Shown here: in pieces, positions 1 to 10,990 of the stretch
How the letters are laid out: each line of letters begins with the position of its first letter
Position numbering within the stretch: position 1 is the stretch's first letter
Assembly (NCBI GenBank): GCA_024516155.1
Contig: JAJJXM010000024.1
Location: 1 to 64,000 of the forward strand
DNA length: 64,000 nt
Reading direction: 5' to 3'
Source of the DNA: Pyronema omphalodes
Taxonomy: Eukaryota > Ascomycota > Pezizomycetes > Pezizales > Pyronemataceae
Translations under genes and position numbers: made by a program
The notes under the pieces: model-generated
Database searches by the model: none
The model's input: the letters and a program-made list of their open reading frames with translations, nothing else
What the model was told of the DNA's origin: nothing

Positions 1-965
1 TGCAGTGCACTGATTGAACTGATTGAACTGACTCGGTAAACAGTTTACTGGTTGTCAGATACAAACCAGTTCAACCACCTCGTTGACTACTGCGCAGAAG
101 AATAAACAGCCAAACCTATGCATGGAGGATCATAGACAGCCAAACCGGTGCAAATATTGTACCGAAACCTCGTTTGAACGCACCTCTGCTGGCCTGGATC
201 CTCCTATATATCTCGCCTAGACTATTTTCTCTTGACCTACAAAACTCAACCATACCTTACACACTGCCATTTCTCTCCAACCACCTACAATGAGTTCCGT
301 TACCAGCGGCCTCTCCTCTATACCACCTGGCTTCAATACCCCGCTAGAATCCCAACAAGGCTCTGAAGATACGGCAACAGGTAGCCCCATGTAACCGGAC
401 GGGTATGTTGATTACTGTGCGCTGAGACTGGAGGCAGCACTTGAGGATGGTCCTTCTGCCATTGAGTGGTGGTGTGAGCCCCGGCAGCGGGCCAGGTTCC
501 CCAAACTTTGCAAAACGGCTGTTGAAGTACTGCTGCTGTCTATTCCCGCAATAAGCGCCGAGCCCGAGCGGCTGTTTTTCGAATGCAAGAAAATCATTAT
601 ATTGGACCTTCATTCGATGCAGGCAGACACTCTGGAGGGCATTGAGGGGATCAAGATCTTCAATCGTAGGCGTCAGTTGTTATTTCTGGGGACCAAATTA
701 GGATCGAATTTTGTTATTTATGCACTGAATAATATTTATTGCCCCTTCATAAACCAGTTCCTCTGGACAAACCAGTTTTCGCAGTTTTAAACAGTTCACC
801 TGGTTTGCCAAGCCCTGCATTCAGTTAACTGGTTTTCGCAGTTTAACCAGTTTATAATACTGACAGTAAACTGAACTGGGTCGCCGTACAGTTCTCATGT
901 TCCAACAGTCCGTACAGTCCGTTTTGGCCGTCATTTTAAACTGGTTTGTACGACTGGGAGGTCTG
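1..965 (+). mobile_element. hAT-type non-autonomous element, copy A (left end outside window)
   Basis: Position 1 aligns with position 41058 of the complete copy at 40913-42017, so about 145 bp of the left end lie before the window. The right end (956-965) is the family terminus GGGAGGTCTG, the reverse complement of the left terminus CAGACCTCCC seen in the two complete copies. Many AACCAGTT/CAGTTTA subterminal motifs lie in both flanks; hAT transposases are known to bind such repeats. The target duplication cannot be checked here because the left flank is missing. Confidence 0.9.
290..790 (+). pseudogene. Broken hAT dimerisation-domain ORF in copy A
   Basis: This corresponds to the intact 165-aa ORF at 41345-41842. 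It has the same start context (ACCTACAATG) and the same upstream TATATAT and CA-rich leader. A TAA stop at 392-394 replaces the CAG codon of the intact copy. Downstream the frame continues with a one-codon CTG insertion near 530-538 and ends at the TAA at 788-790. The hAT C-terminal motif is still readable, with FFE rather than FSE in the ER-x-F-S position. Translation from the original start would give only about 34 residues. Confidence 0.8.
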
Positions 966-1463
966 AGCCAGGTCAAAGAGGTAGTAAACAGAAATATTAC
1001 ATATGCATCAATCTGGATGCAAAGCCAGAGTTGCCAAGCATCATCAGTATTGTAAAAATGGCAAGCTCCGTGGATATTGCGAAACGTCAGTGCATGAAAT
1101 CAGCTGCAGGCCATTTTATAATTAAATTGTCATATGTGGTGACTGATAATTTGGTTTAGAATTTCGATTTTCTTAGCTTTTGGCCAACGTTCAGACAGAA
1201 CAGGGAGCCACAGGTAAACCATATCCTCGGGGGTATGAAACAGGACGATGAGAGTAATCCGTTGGCGGATAAATGGTGGGGAATAAGTGTATAGCCTCGA
1301 AAGGCCTTTAATATTTTCCGATGCATGTGGACCAAAATTCTCTACAGAAACATCGCCAAGCCCGACCGCATTCGGCATACATACCCGTCTCCAGACATCA
1401 CCCTTGATCACAGCCTTGCTCAACTAAACATCTCACTCTCATTCCACCTATTCTCCACTACAA

Positions 1464-2367
1464 ATGGCGTACCGGAAGCCTACCCAAGATCTCGAAGCAC
1501 AGCGCCTTATCCCAGCCAATGCTCAACAAAGACAACCATCCTACAATACGGCTCCTTCAATTATCCCCCACAGCACCCAGCCATTATCAATGTAAACCCC
1601 CATTCACCGCCGCAAATGACCTTTAAATACGATGTTAACATAAAACTACAGGCCTCAACACAAGGACCAAGACAGAATAGCTACCTAGTCCCCAATGGCG
1701 TGAGTTATTACCTTATCTAACACACATCATCCTGTATGCTTATAAAATGACCAGATGCCACAGAGACAACTCACTCCCTTACCTCCCATCTCAGGCCAAA
1801 CTCCTGGAAACGTAAGTGTTCATTATCTTTCGAATTTCGGGCCGGAAAATACTGATGACAATCTTTACAGATTACGGGACAGGCAATAAGACAACCCCTG
1901 AACAGAGCCGGTAATATCACGGCAACACAGGGAAACAATGTTCCTCAGCATGTATCACAGCCATCTGCTCGGCCAGTGTTACCAGCAGCTCCCGGTGGTT
2001 ATCAATCTCAGCCACCACAGCCAAGATTATCTACAAACCAAGCCCCCGGCCTCGTCAACGTAACCCCCCCCCCCCCCCCCCGCATTTGATATTTCAAGGT
2101 TAACGATAGCCTAATACCACAGATTCACGACCAACAAAAGGAACCAACAAATTTATGCGAGTTCTTCTAACAATAATCTTGGTGCTAGTAGTTGCCGCAC
2201 TATCTATTGTTGGAACTCAGTTATCAGAACAGCACCTTGGCCATGAGATGACACTGAAGATTTGGACGATACCGGGATGGGCGGTAGTTTATTATATTGT
2301 CAGTTGGATACTTTTCAGGATTATCAGAGGAGGACAAAGCACTGAGCAGATCCTCGAGGCAAAATGA
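1464..2367 (+). CDS. Putative Pro/Gln-rich multi-exon gene, possibly with two membrane helices
   Basis: Not recognised. A reading frame from ATG 1464 crosses several good fungal introns: exon 1 1464-1591, a short exon ending at 1699, exon 1755-1811, exon 1871-2059 and exon from 2123. Introns 1700-1754, 1812-1870 and 2060-2122 have GT donors, CTAAC/CTGAT/CTAAT branch points and CAG acceptors. The product is rich in Pro, Gln and Asn. In the phase set by exon 4 the protein ends at the stop at 2168-2170. In another phase, ATG 2155-2367 encodes 70 residues with two hydrophobic helices (LLTIILVLVVAAL and AVVYYIVSWILFRII). Either that is a separate small ORF, or the real last exon is in that frame and one base or splice site is misread. 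Intron 1 is the least certain: it needs an AAG acceptor near 1665. Confidence 0.4.
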
Positions 2368-3628
2368 TGACAGGGTTCGTAAGTACTTTGTGTCTCAGAG
2401 GACTAGGCTACCTTGCCCTTGTGATGGAACAAGTCACAGAAAAGGTCTTGGTAGATATAAAAGGACTTATAACTTGTATGCGAAAGTGCAAGAGCTGGTT
2501 ACCGGATCGTCAACGTTGTAGGATGGAGGAATGGGATTGAGGTGCCATGAATGGTAAAAAGCGAGTGTATGAGTACTAGCTTATTGATACCAATTTAATT
2601 AGTACATCACAACTCTGTCGACGTGAAGAGACCGGGTTAGGTGCTGAGTCTAGAGTGATGACAATGTGGAGGCAGCAAAAACCACTGGAATTTCACTCTT
2701 TGACGCGGCAATCATCTGTGATCACTGTACGAAGGACATACCACAACACATGATCAAACCGAGTTTCCTAGTCACAGTGAATTACTCGGATCACTCGAAG
2801 CTGCTAGGATGTGATCCGTGTTTCAGGAATACTTTACAGTACTTGATTTTGCGGAAGCAACATTGAACAGCTAATACCATTGAGATTCATGATAGGTAAT
2901 AAATGCATTCTCGCCATCACTACGAGTGCAGACAACTGTAAGCCACCCCAACCCCAAAACAGTTCGTTGTCAAGACTGTCTATTGAACGTTTTTTCTTTG
3001 GGTTTTTTTTAGACAGTATTCGGAGGCTGAATATCAATGCTAGCTTCGAAATACTGGCCCGAGCACCGATTATTACAGAGAACATTCACTTCGAAATCAA
3101 CAGTCAGTTCAACTGTGTTCATCATGTATATCCGTATACAGTCTTTCCTCTATTTATACTGATCACCCAAAATAAACGCCAGACAAAACCAAAAAACAAA
3201 CGCAGACATAGAAGCATTCCTCCGCACTTGTAAATCTCCATGGTATATGCTCGTCTTCCTCCTTCATCTTGTTACAATCTTCGATATCCCAGTCCTTATC
3301 AAATTTTTCCCTTTCATGTAACAATCCAATCACCATCTCCGCTGCTGCATCCTATGCCCTCAGTCCATAAAACCCGGTACCCCAATCCCTTTTATAATAA
3401 TTAAATCCTGAGGTACACCCCCTCCCGAAAGATAAGCCTTAATAATCTCCTTCCTTCCACTCTCACTGTCTATACCGGGGAATCATCGGAAGGTAAGCTA
3501 TTGCGCTTCAGAGTTTCCTTACCCTATGGTTCATGAAATGGTTATAAAATTGGTGCATAAATCATGTATAAATCTCGAAATTTCCCCACCAAATCATAAT
3601 CTAGGTTTATTACCTGTTTACAATCTTA
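2368..3628. other. No gene supported
   Basis: Short ORFs occur on both strands but none has splice structure, a family motif or a paralogue here. The segment 2880-3230 is open on the plus strand for 117 codons with low-complexity basic composition and looks like chance. Confidence 0.5.
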
Positions 3629-3990
3629 TTGGGTATTTCTTACAACCTATTTAATCCTCGTTTACATTTTATTTACAACCCCACTTACAATTTGTTTATT
3701 TATTATTTACAACCCCACTTACAATTTGTTTATTTATTATTTACAACCCCACTTACAATTTTTTATGTATTATTTACAACCCCACTTACAATTTGTTTAT
3801 TTATTATTTACAACCCCACTTAAACGTCATTTACAATTTGTTTATTATTATTACAACTGCCATTCACAAGTCATTTACAATTTGTTTTTTCATTGTTTAC
3901 AATTTCTATTTACAGGTCATTTACAATTTGTTTTGTCATTGTTTACAATTTCTTTTGTTGTCGTCTACAATCTCTTCTTCCATTGTTCAC
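3629..3990. repeat. 34-bp minisatellite, AT-rich
   Basis: Five units with TTTACAACCCC at 3672, 3706, 3740, 3773 and 3807 give a period of 33-34 bp. Each also contains CACTTACAATTTG and TTTATTTATTA. The array continues as degenerate units with CATTTACAATTTG to about 3990. There are no unique spacers between units, so it is an ordinary tandem repeat. Confidence 0.9.
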
Positions 3991-6949
3991 GTGACTATTT
4001 ACTCCACACCTTGCATTCTGTAATACCCCCATACACTGCAAAATAATCTAGCAAGTTTATTGAGTGGTGTTAATGTCTATACTCCAAGATAAACTGGCAA
4101 AATAACTGTAGTTTGATTTACAGACGAAGATCATTGATAATAAGGAATTTCATCAATTTCTGTGAGGTAAGTCGAACAGGAATGAGAACTCACTAAGCCA
4201 GCAGGATCCGAAGCCTTTTGGAATAGCCTATATCGATCAGCATTGTTCTGTTCGTCTCAGTTAATATTTCGCCTTACAAATTTCATTGATCAGTCTTTCA
4301 CAGAATCTGCAATGGTTGTGTAATTTTCAATAGATGGCGGGTTCGCATCTGCAAACTCCAGGATGGGAATTCGTCAGGAATTGAGCGAATGCTGAAGATA
4401 TAGGGAGCCTGTTGAGAATCTGAAAGCCTGTCTTCAGCGAAAAATCTGGACTAGGCTGGACATTTTCAAGGTCCAAAAGGCGCTAAAATGCAAGCTAGTA
4501 TACCATAGGTGTCCCCCCACTCCGTCTTCCTGGACTCCACCGGAATGGAATTCCCGGTTCTCCTCCTGCCAACCTCAGCTCTTCCTACACGCTAATCTCC
4601 ATTGATTCCAGTCCTACACTGCTCCCCTGCGCTCACCTACCCAGGGAGATAACTAGCTGTTGCGATCACATTCCCTATACTCTTACCTGCATAGCTGATA
4701 ATGCTGTATGTCGACGAAATCGAAGGGGAAATGCCGGAGGAAGTAAAAGTTGTCTATGAGGTGGTTCTGAATGACTCACGGAAAAAAATCGATATACTTC
4801 TATACAAGAATTTGTGGGATTTTTTGTTTGCAATGAGCACCGATATTTGTTAAGAAATACAGGTGCGGCTTGGTGAGCAGGCAAATGATTATCATGAGGA
4901 TTTGTTTTATTTCATGTCATGTTTGAATTGCAAAATTAATATGATAACCCATGGCCATTTTTTTTTCTTTTTGTCTCAGGGCGACATTCCGTCCATTTGA
5001 TGGAATGCAATGTAGAATTCACCGAAGCCTCCTTGTATGGTCGGTTTAAATTAACATCATTTACAATTGATGGGACCATTTGCCGAATGCCGAGAGTTTT
5101 TATGCAACAGGCCGTTATATCTTCTGGCTTTATAACTGTGATGGATTAAACCTTGAATAACCTACCCGGTGCATAAAGATTTTGGTGGGGCATGGTTATA
5201 ACATATGCAATTTGTATGGCAGACATGTACCATAGGGTTATTAAGACTAGCTTTTCTACTGCGCTGCTCGGCTGCTTATCGTGATTGCGCTGTAGCCTGT
5301 AGATCCGGTATGAGGGATGAGCGCGGTGTATAGATTACATAGCTGGCTCCTTTCTCATCACTATCGATATAGCGTGAAACATTCAGCATTTAATAGGAAT
5401 GTACCAGTTCTGTTGTTGTGAATGGAAACACTGAGTTTCTCTATTTTCATAGTTGCTATTTCCATATGACTTCAATATTTCTCAGAAATTAATTGCTATG
5501 TATTATCACTAAACCGCGAGCTTCAAGATGGAGCGACAGTGTCTCTAGTCCATACTACACAGGGCTCGTATCGGAGCTCGCGTCGAGCTAAGCTTTCGTG
5601 TCGCGTCATGTCACGTCGCGGACACTTCTCCCCGAAAAGACGCTAACTAACTACCCTATCGGGTATCTTCCTGCCTTCCACAATCGACGCGACGCGCGCA
5701 TCCGGTTATCAGGTACATAGCCCTAATAGCCATAACTTATTCAACGTCAACGGGTATCTAGGAACGCGCGGGCTCTGAGCCGGATCGACTTTGCGCCCTG
5801 TTTGGCAGTATATGGGAGCACAGTCGATAGACGAAAATGCGCGGGAATCTCGGGTTGATGGTAAACATATGCATCAATGGAAAGGACGAAATCAGCGACG
5901 GAATGCAGTTAATGGATATCGCCATGAGCTTCATGATGCTACAGTTCGGTCTCTCCGTCCCCGGGGCCAGGGATATTTGTTCCCCGTTATCTTTTGCTTC
6001 AGATATGGCTGATAAAGGGAAATCACAACAAAGGATTGATAAATTTTGTTGGGAGGAAAGCAGGGTTATTTCATGATGCCTCGTATATATTTTCAGATGA
6101 TTCTAACGGTTACACTTCAGCTCTAAAATAGACTTACACTGTTTATTCATCCCTGATGTGGGTTAAGTTTACTATGTATGTCAATTATTTGCCTTCCAAT
6201 TATTTCTTTTTTCCACATCCGTTTTTCTTCAAAATCACCATCGATGACTTCGTAATTTTATAATCACAGCCCGATGGTCGTATACGGCTTGCTAGATATA
6301 GCCTCCTTTGTAATTTTAGTCCTACATATTACCTACAAATGAGTTGTCGTGGTGTATGAATAACGAATTGTGGATGGAAAGTTGCAAGAGACTTTTCTGT
6401 AGCGTCCGCATCGTATTAGGGGCCTGGATACCGAAGCCTGCCTATAAAAGATTACGTAACGTTGTTATGTTACCTGGATATGTTTGTTCAAGCATGATCT
6501 TACTGGCTTCCACAACCCTTTTCACAAACATTTCTCCTCAATCCCCATCTACTACCCCACATCCCCCCCCCCTTCATATCTTTAATCTCAGAGTACCCCA
6601 TCCAGACCCATCCACGCCAAGGTATATTGCACATGGAGTAGCATACGTATCATTGGGATTTAGATAGTATTGTAACTCGGTATTCAGTACTCTCTTGCCT
6701 AACTGAGCGCTCTATCCACATTCTGCAGACACCACTTTCTCGAGGTGAAATGCACTCTACGATCCATTACGATACGGCAGCAGAAAGTCCTCCATTTTGT
6801 AGACCTGTGGATGGATTCGGCGGTTTCGGGTTAAAGGGCGGTGGATAAGTCAACATCAGCAGGAAAGTGACAAAGTTGAATAGTGTTGGTAGATAATGTT
6901 TTGAAGATTTTCAGAAAAATCATGAAACAAATACGTTTGAAGGAACTAA
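3991..6949. other. Gene-poor AT-rich stretch with one GC-rich patch
   Basis: No ORF here has supportable coding features. A patch at about 5520-5990 is clearly richer in GC and CpG (CGCGTCGAGC, GACGCGACGCGCGC) than its surroundings and contains overlapping ORFs of 73 and 79 codons with no recognisable domain. It may be the remnant of an inserted sequence. Nothing else is visible. Confidence 0.45.
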
Positions 6950-9900
6950 TCCTGCCGCTCACCACACACGTAACCTAGATAAAAAAGCAATACTGATTAC
7001 AATTCTCGCACATTTTCCACAAGCCGTACCAAAGTCTCGCCTCCTACAAAGCCCAAGATATCTACTATTTCTGATATAGTCCAAGAAATGCATCCTCAAA
7101 TTCATAATTCATTACATGTGAAATTAGATTTTGAAGTCCATCCAACACAACTGTTCATGCACAACACACTCCAGATTGGCCAGCAAGTACGGTACTTTTT
7201 CTCACGCTCTTAACAACGTTATCCAAGCCTACTAACACCCTAAAAGAGTGACGTTAGAATATCGTCAAGGAACAGTACTCGAAGGAAGAAGCATAACTTA
7301 CATCAAACAGCTCCAGCTCCATGAGCTCTTAAAAGTTCCTCCGCCTCATGAAGTCCATATTCAACGGCCGTTGATAGCGCGGTTGAGCCGTCATTCGCCT
7401 TCGAGTTGATGTTCACGCCTGGTCGGGATAGAAATGCCTTCAGTATATTGAGATTATGGTAGTTCTTTGATTCGTTGTCATGAGGGTCGCAAAACGACCA
7501 CATCAGAGGAGTTCGACCATGTCTTTCGTCTGTGGCATTGATATTGGCAGAGGCTTTTAACAAGATATTGACTGATTCTATTCTGTGGTATTGAGCGGCG
7601 AGAGACAGTGGTGTTCTTCCGTAATTATCCCTCGTATCCACTGTAGCCCCATGCTGTAAAAAAAGCTTTAAAACCTCCGAATGACCTTTCAAGGCTGGCA
7701 ATGACAACGGCGCGTCTCCCCAAGCATTGGCATTATTCACATCAACACTATCTTGCTCCAAAAGCAACCTCACTACCTCCGTATGACCTTCGCCAGCTGC
7801 TAATGACAACGGCATGTCTAGACAATGGTTGGTTGTGTTCACGTCAATACGACCTTCCTCCAAGAGTAACTTGACTACGCTCGTATGTCCTGCGTGTGCT
7901 GCTAATGACAGTGGGTGTGCGGTCATAGTCATCGACCTTGTCCACCTCAATACCATCTTGCTCCAAAAGCAGCTTCACTACATCCGAATGACCCCCCCAA
8001 GCTGCCCAAAACAACGCCGTGAAAGACTCTGCATCGTAAGAATTGACGTTGGCATTGTATGGAGGACTTAATATACTGTCAACAAGCGTTAGATGGCCAG
8101 CAGTGGTAGCGAGCGTTAAGACGCAGTTTCCCCAAGTATCTTTTGCATTTATATCTCCTTTGGTACAGTCGAACACACGTCGGAAGAGCGCCGGAGATCC
8201 AGCAGTAGCGGCAATGTGAAGAGGGAAGCATTCTGTAGTCCATTCAGAATTATCACAGAGAACATCTTGGAGGTATCTCTCAGCCCTATCGAGAAAGCAG
8301 ATAGGTTCTCTTAAACGGCATGTTGATAGTATCTGCAACGCCCGCTGTGATATGTATTTTTCCGTAACCATAATGACGGCGGTATCTTCAACTGCGGGGC
8401 ACCGTATTTTTGAGCTGCGTAAATGATAATCCCATCTAGTTGCAGCGTATCCAAGTAGGGATAGCGATCGAGAATCTTTTCTTGGAGGGTTTCTATTTCT
8501 TGATTGAAGTGACCAAATGACATGTACGTCATGCATATTGACGCAATGTCCATGTGGCCCTCCTTGAACAAAACGCCTTGGTCGTACTGCTCTTGAAAGT
8601 AGTCCTGGAGGGACTTGTGAACCAGCCGCACAGTTGAGGTGGACTCATCAACTATCACTAGCCCAAGGCAGGCGTTAAGTATAAACTGCGGCTCCAGAAG
8701 ATTGTCTTCATGAAGTTTGGTATCACCAGACTCGACCGCGAGGGCATGACGTAGCTCTTCGGGCGAGAGTGGTCTCGCTGCAAGGAATATCCACTGCAAG
8801 GATTGTAAGGCAACCCTCGCCGTAGACTGCTTCTGAGCCCTAATTCTGTCAAGAGTGAACTCGAAAACATCATAGAGGTCCTTGGGCATATTCTGGAGTG
8901 CTTCGCGTCGCTTTCGAATTGTTGGTTGATCAAGGACAGCGTCTATCTGTAGTATAGGTGATAAAAATCTGTGATTATATTAGTTTACAAATTCATGAAT
9001 ACAACTTTCTCCAGAAATGACTACCAACATTCCTCGAGAGGCAGACGCAATCTCTTCGACAATGTGTTTTTTGAAAGCATCGTCCATCCCCACCATTTTG
9101 TCATGGTCTATCTTATGAGCGACATATGCCGCAATATCTTCGGCAATTGACTTGAGTTTGAACGACAAATTAATCCGTGAGTTCACTGGATGGTGTGATT
9201 TAACATATTTCTGCATAGACGGCCGGCCAGTGAAGAACAACTGGATTCGTGGAGCATTATTCCTATCGGAGAAAGCTGATAGTTCTGTAAGATATTTAAT
9301 AAGACATTTTCTGTCCTCCTCTTTGCATTCGTCCAGTGCATCGATGCAAATATATGTTTTTTCGAAGCCGCGGAGAAGTTGTGATAAAGCGTACATCGCA
9401 TCGTATACCTCAAGTGAGCCGCGAAATCTCTTTTTCCTAAGCAAACTCTGAATGATTTCCGTACAACCTTCCTTTGATTCGGTTATCGCCTGCTTAAGGA
9501 GTCCACCAAGTACATGAACAACGGTTTGCTCCTTCTGGTCCATGTGGTCACAGTACATAAAGGCAATACATGTGTTCTCGCTGGTAGATCTGGATGAGAG
9601 ATGATCTATCACATGGGAGCTATCGTTGCATAGGTCTGTTAGTATCCATTGTAATGAATTTGCTTTATTTCGCGTTAACATACCTGATAAAGGTTTTACC
9701 TGCGCCCGGGTCTCCGTAGCACCCGAATATGTTGACGCCATGAGAATCGTCGCGCCATTTCCGGAATATGTCGCTATTCAAGAACCATTCTCCAGTATTT
9801 GAAACCCGTTTTGATTGTACCTGTCGATGCCTTGTCAGGGGATCTAAAGGTGATAACCACCGTAGCAATGACTTCATGTCGGGATCTGTGATGTCCGTTA

Positions 9901-10990
9901 GCTTAAACTATCTGATGTGCAAAACTCGTAGGCGAAATAACCCTCTGCTATACCGTCTGTAATCGGTGTCTCAGTCGAAACATTCTGGCGTTTTTCGCGG
10001 CTAAGCTCTAGCATTTTAGTTACGTCTTCCCGGATGTCCACTCTCTTCTTTGAGGCCGCCAATAGCGCTTCTATTCCTGGTAGTTGCAGTGATCTGTAAT
10101 CATCAAGCGCTTGCTCAACCTGATTTTGCCTGGCCTTGAGCTTCTCCATCATTCCGTCGGGTGTTTCCGCAAGTAGTTTACTAGAACGATGTGAGTAAGT
10201 AGTCTTTCTATGGATAAGGTAGAGCAAAGAACTGAAGTATGGAGGCATAAAGATGGTGGGATTGTGGCAGCGTAATCTTTCAGCAGTGATTAGGTTTTAC
10301 TGACGGCCTTGGAAATTCATTAGAGTAATCTTACCAGTTTGACATATTCGAAGCAAACTGAAAGATCCGCGTGAAACGCTGAAAGGATAAAATCGTGCTG
10401 CCGTAATCTTCCTTGCAAATAGGCCATTCCAACGGTTCCATAAACTGCGCACTCTGACATTTTTCGCAACGCAATTCAATCTTCTTGACCTGCTTGTAGA
10501 GTTTTGTTATCTGATCTTTGTAATCTGCGATAGCCGCGACCAATACCGATGTTTCTGCGAAGCTCTCATTATAATCCTCTTCAATGAATCGCACGAACTG
10601 TTTTAGGGCGTGGTATAGCGCCGTGACCTCAGCTAAAATATTACGAACATCTTCCGGGGCGGACTGGACAGCGTCGACGTAGGCCTCTAGGATTTTCGAT
10701 GTCTCCAAGGCAAGGCCTAGAAATCCTGTGACTCCAGTGGCGATGGTAAAGCCGTCCATGGCTTATGTCGTTGCCGATAAGGGGCAGTGAATTTCGTAGC
10801 TTTCAGTCCGTCGTCAAAGGATTCGATTATGAAGCGGAGAAATCTGCGGTGGAGCTCGAGCTGAAGGTTGTTGTTGATGCGGTGTTTGTTATGCGAGGTG
10901 CTTCGTATCCCCGCATTTTTAAAGGGCGCCTAGCTATCATGCACGTGCAGGGTTACGCACTTGCTAAGCAATACTTAACCACGCCAGGGT
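6950..10990 (-). repeat. NLR tandem duplication, unit 1
   Basis: This unit and 12637-23740 share homology beyond the coding region. On the 3' side both have a CGCTCACCACACACGTA motif (6956-6972; 12646-12662) followed by about 180 bp of alignable sequence. On the 5' side the alignable sequence upstream of the start codon runs to about 10960 here and about 23715 in unit 2. Without the LINE, unit 2 is about 4.4 kb, close to the 4.0 kb of unit 1. Confidence 0.75.
7303..10759 (-). pseudogene. NLR/STAND gene, copy 1 (HeLo-like N-term, NACHT, ankyrin), frameshifted
   Basis: Fungal STAND receptors of this layout act in non-self recognition and regulated cell death in the cytoplasm. Exons read on the minus strand: 10759-10335, 10180-9684, 9619-9029 and 8968-7303. 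Exon 1 opens with MDGFTIATGVTGFLGLAL, typical of the HeLo-like N-terminal domain of fungal STAND proteins. Exon 2 ends in Walker A (GDPGAGKT). Exon 3 holds Walker B (YICIDALDEC) and FFTGRPS. Exon 4 has a winged-helix-like WIFLAARPLSPEELRHAL segment, then about seven ankyrin repeats (PLSLAA, GHTEVVRLLL). Donor and acceptor phases agree with copy 2. Three one-base lesions break the frame: a deletion near 9905 (compared with copy 2), a deletion near 8452 and an insertion near 7925. I see no point-mutation stop codons. It may be a recent pseudogene, or the indels may be assembly errors, in which case it encodes a full-length NLR. Confidence 0.85.

Noticed and set aside
3672..3840. CRISPR-like regular spacing of 34-bp units
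   Set aside because: Units are contiguous with no unique spacers and the genome is eukaryotic.
8390..8460. A hidden intron or programmed frameshift shared by both NLR copies at the NACHT-ankyrin junction
   Set aside because: Close alignment shows the two copies lost different bases a few codons apart, and no suitable GT-AG pair exists there.
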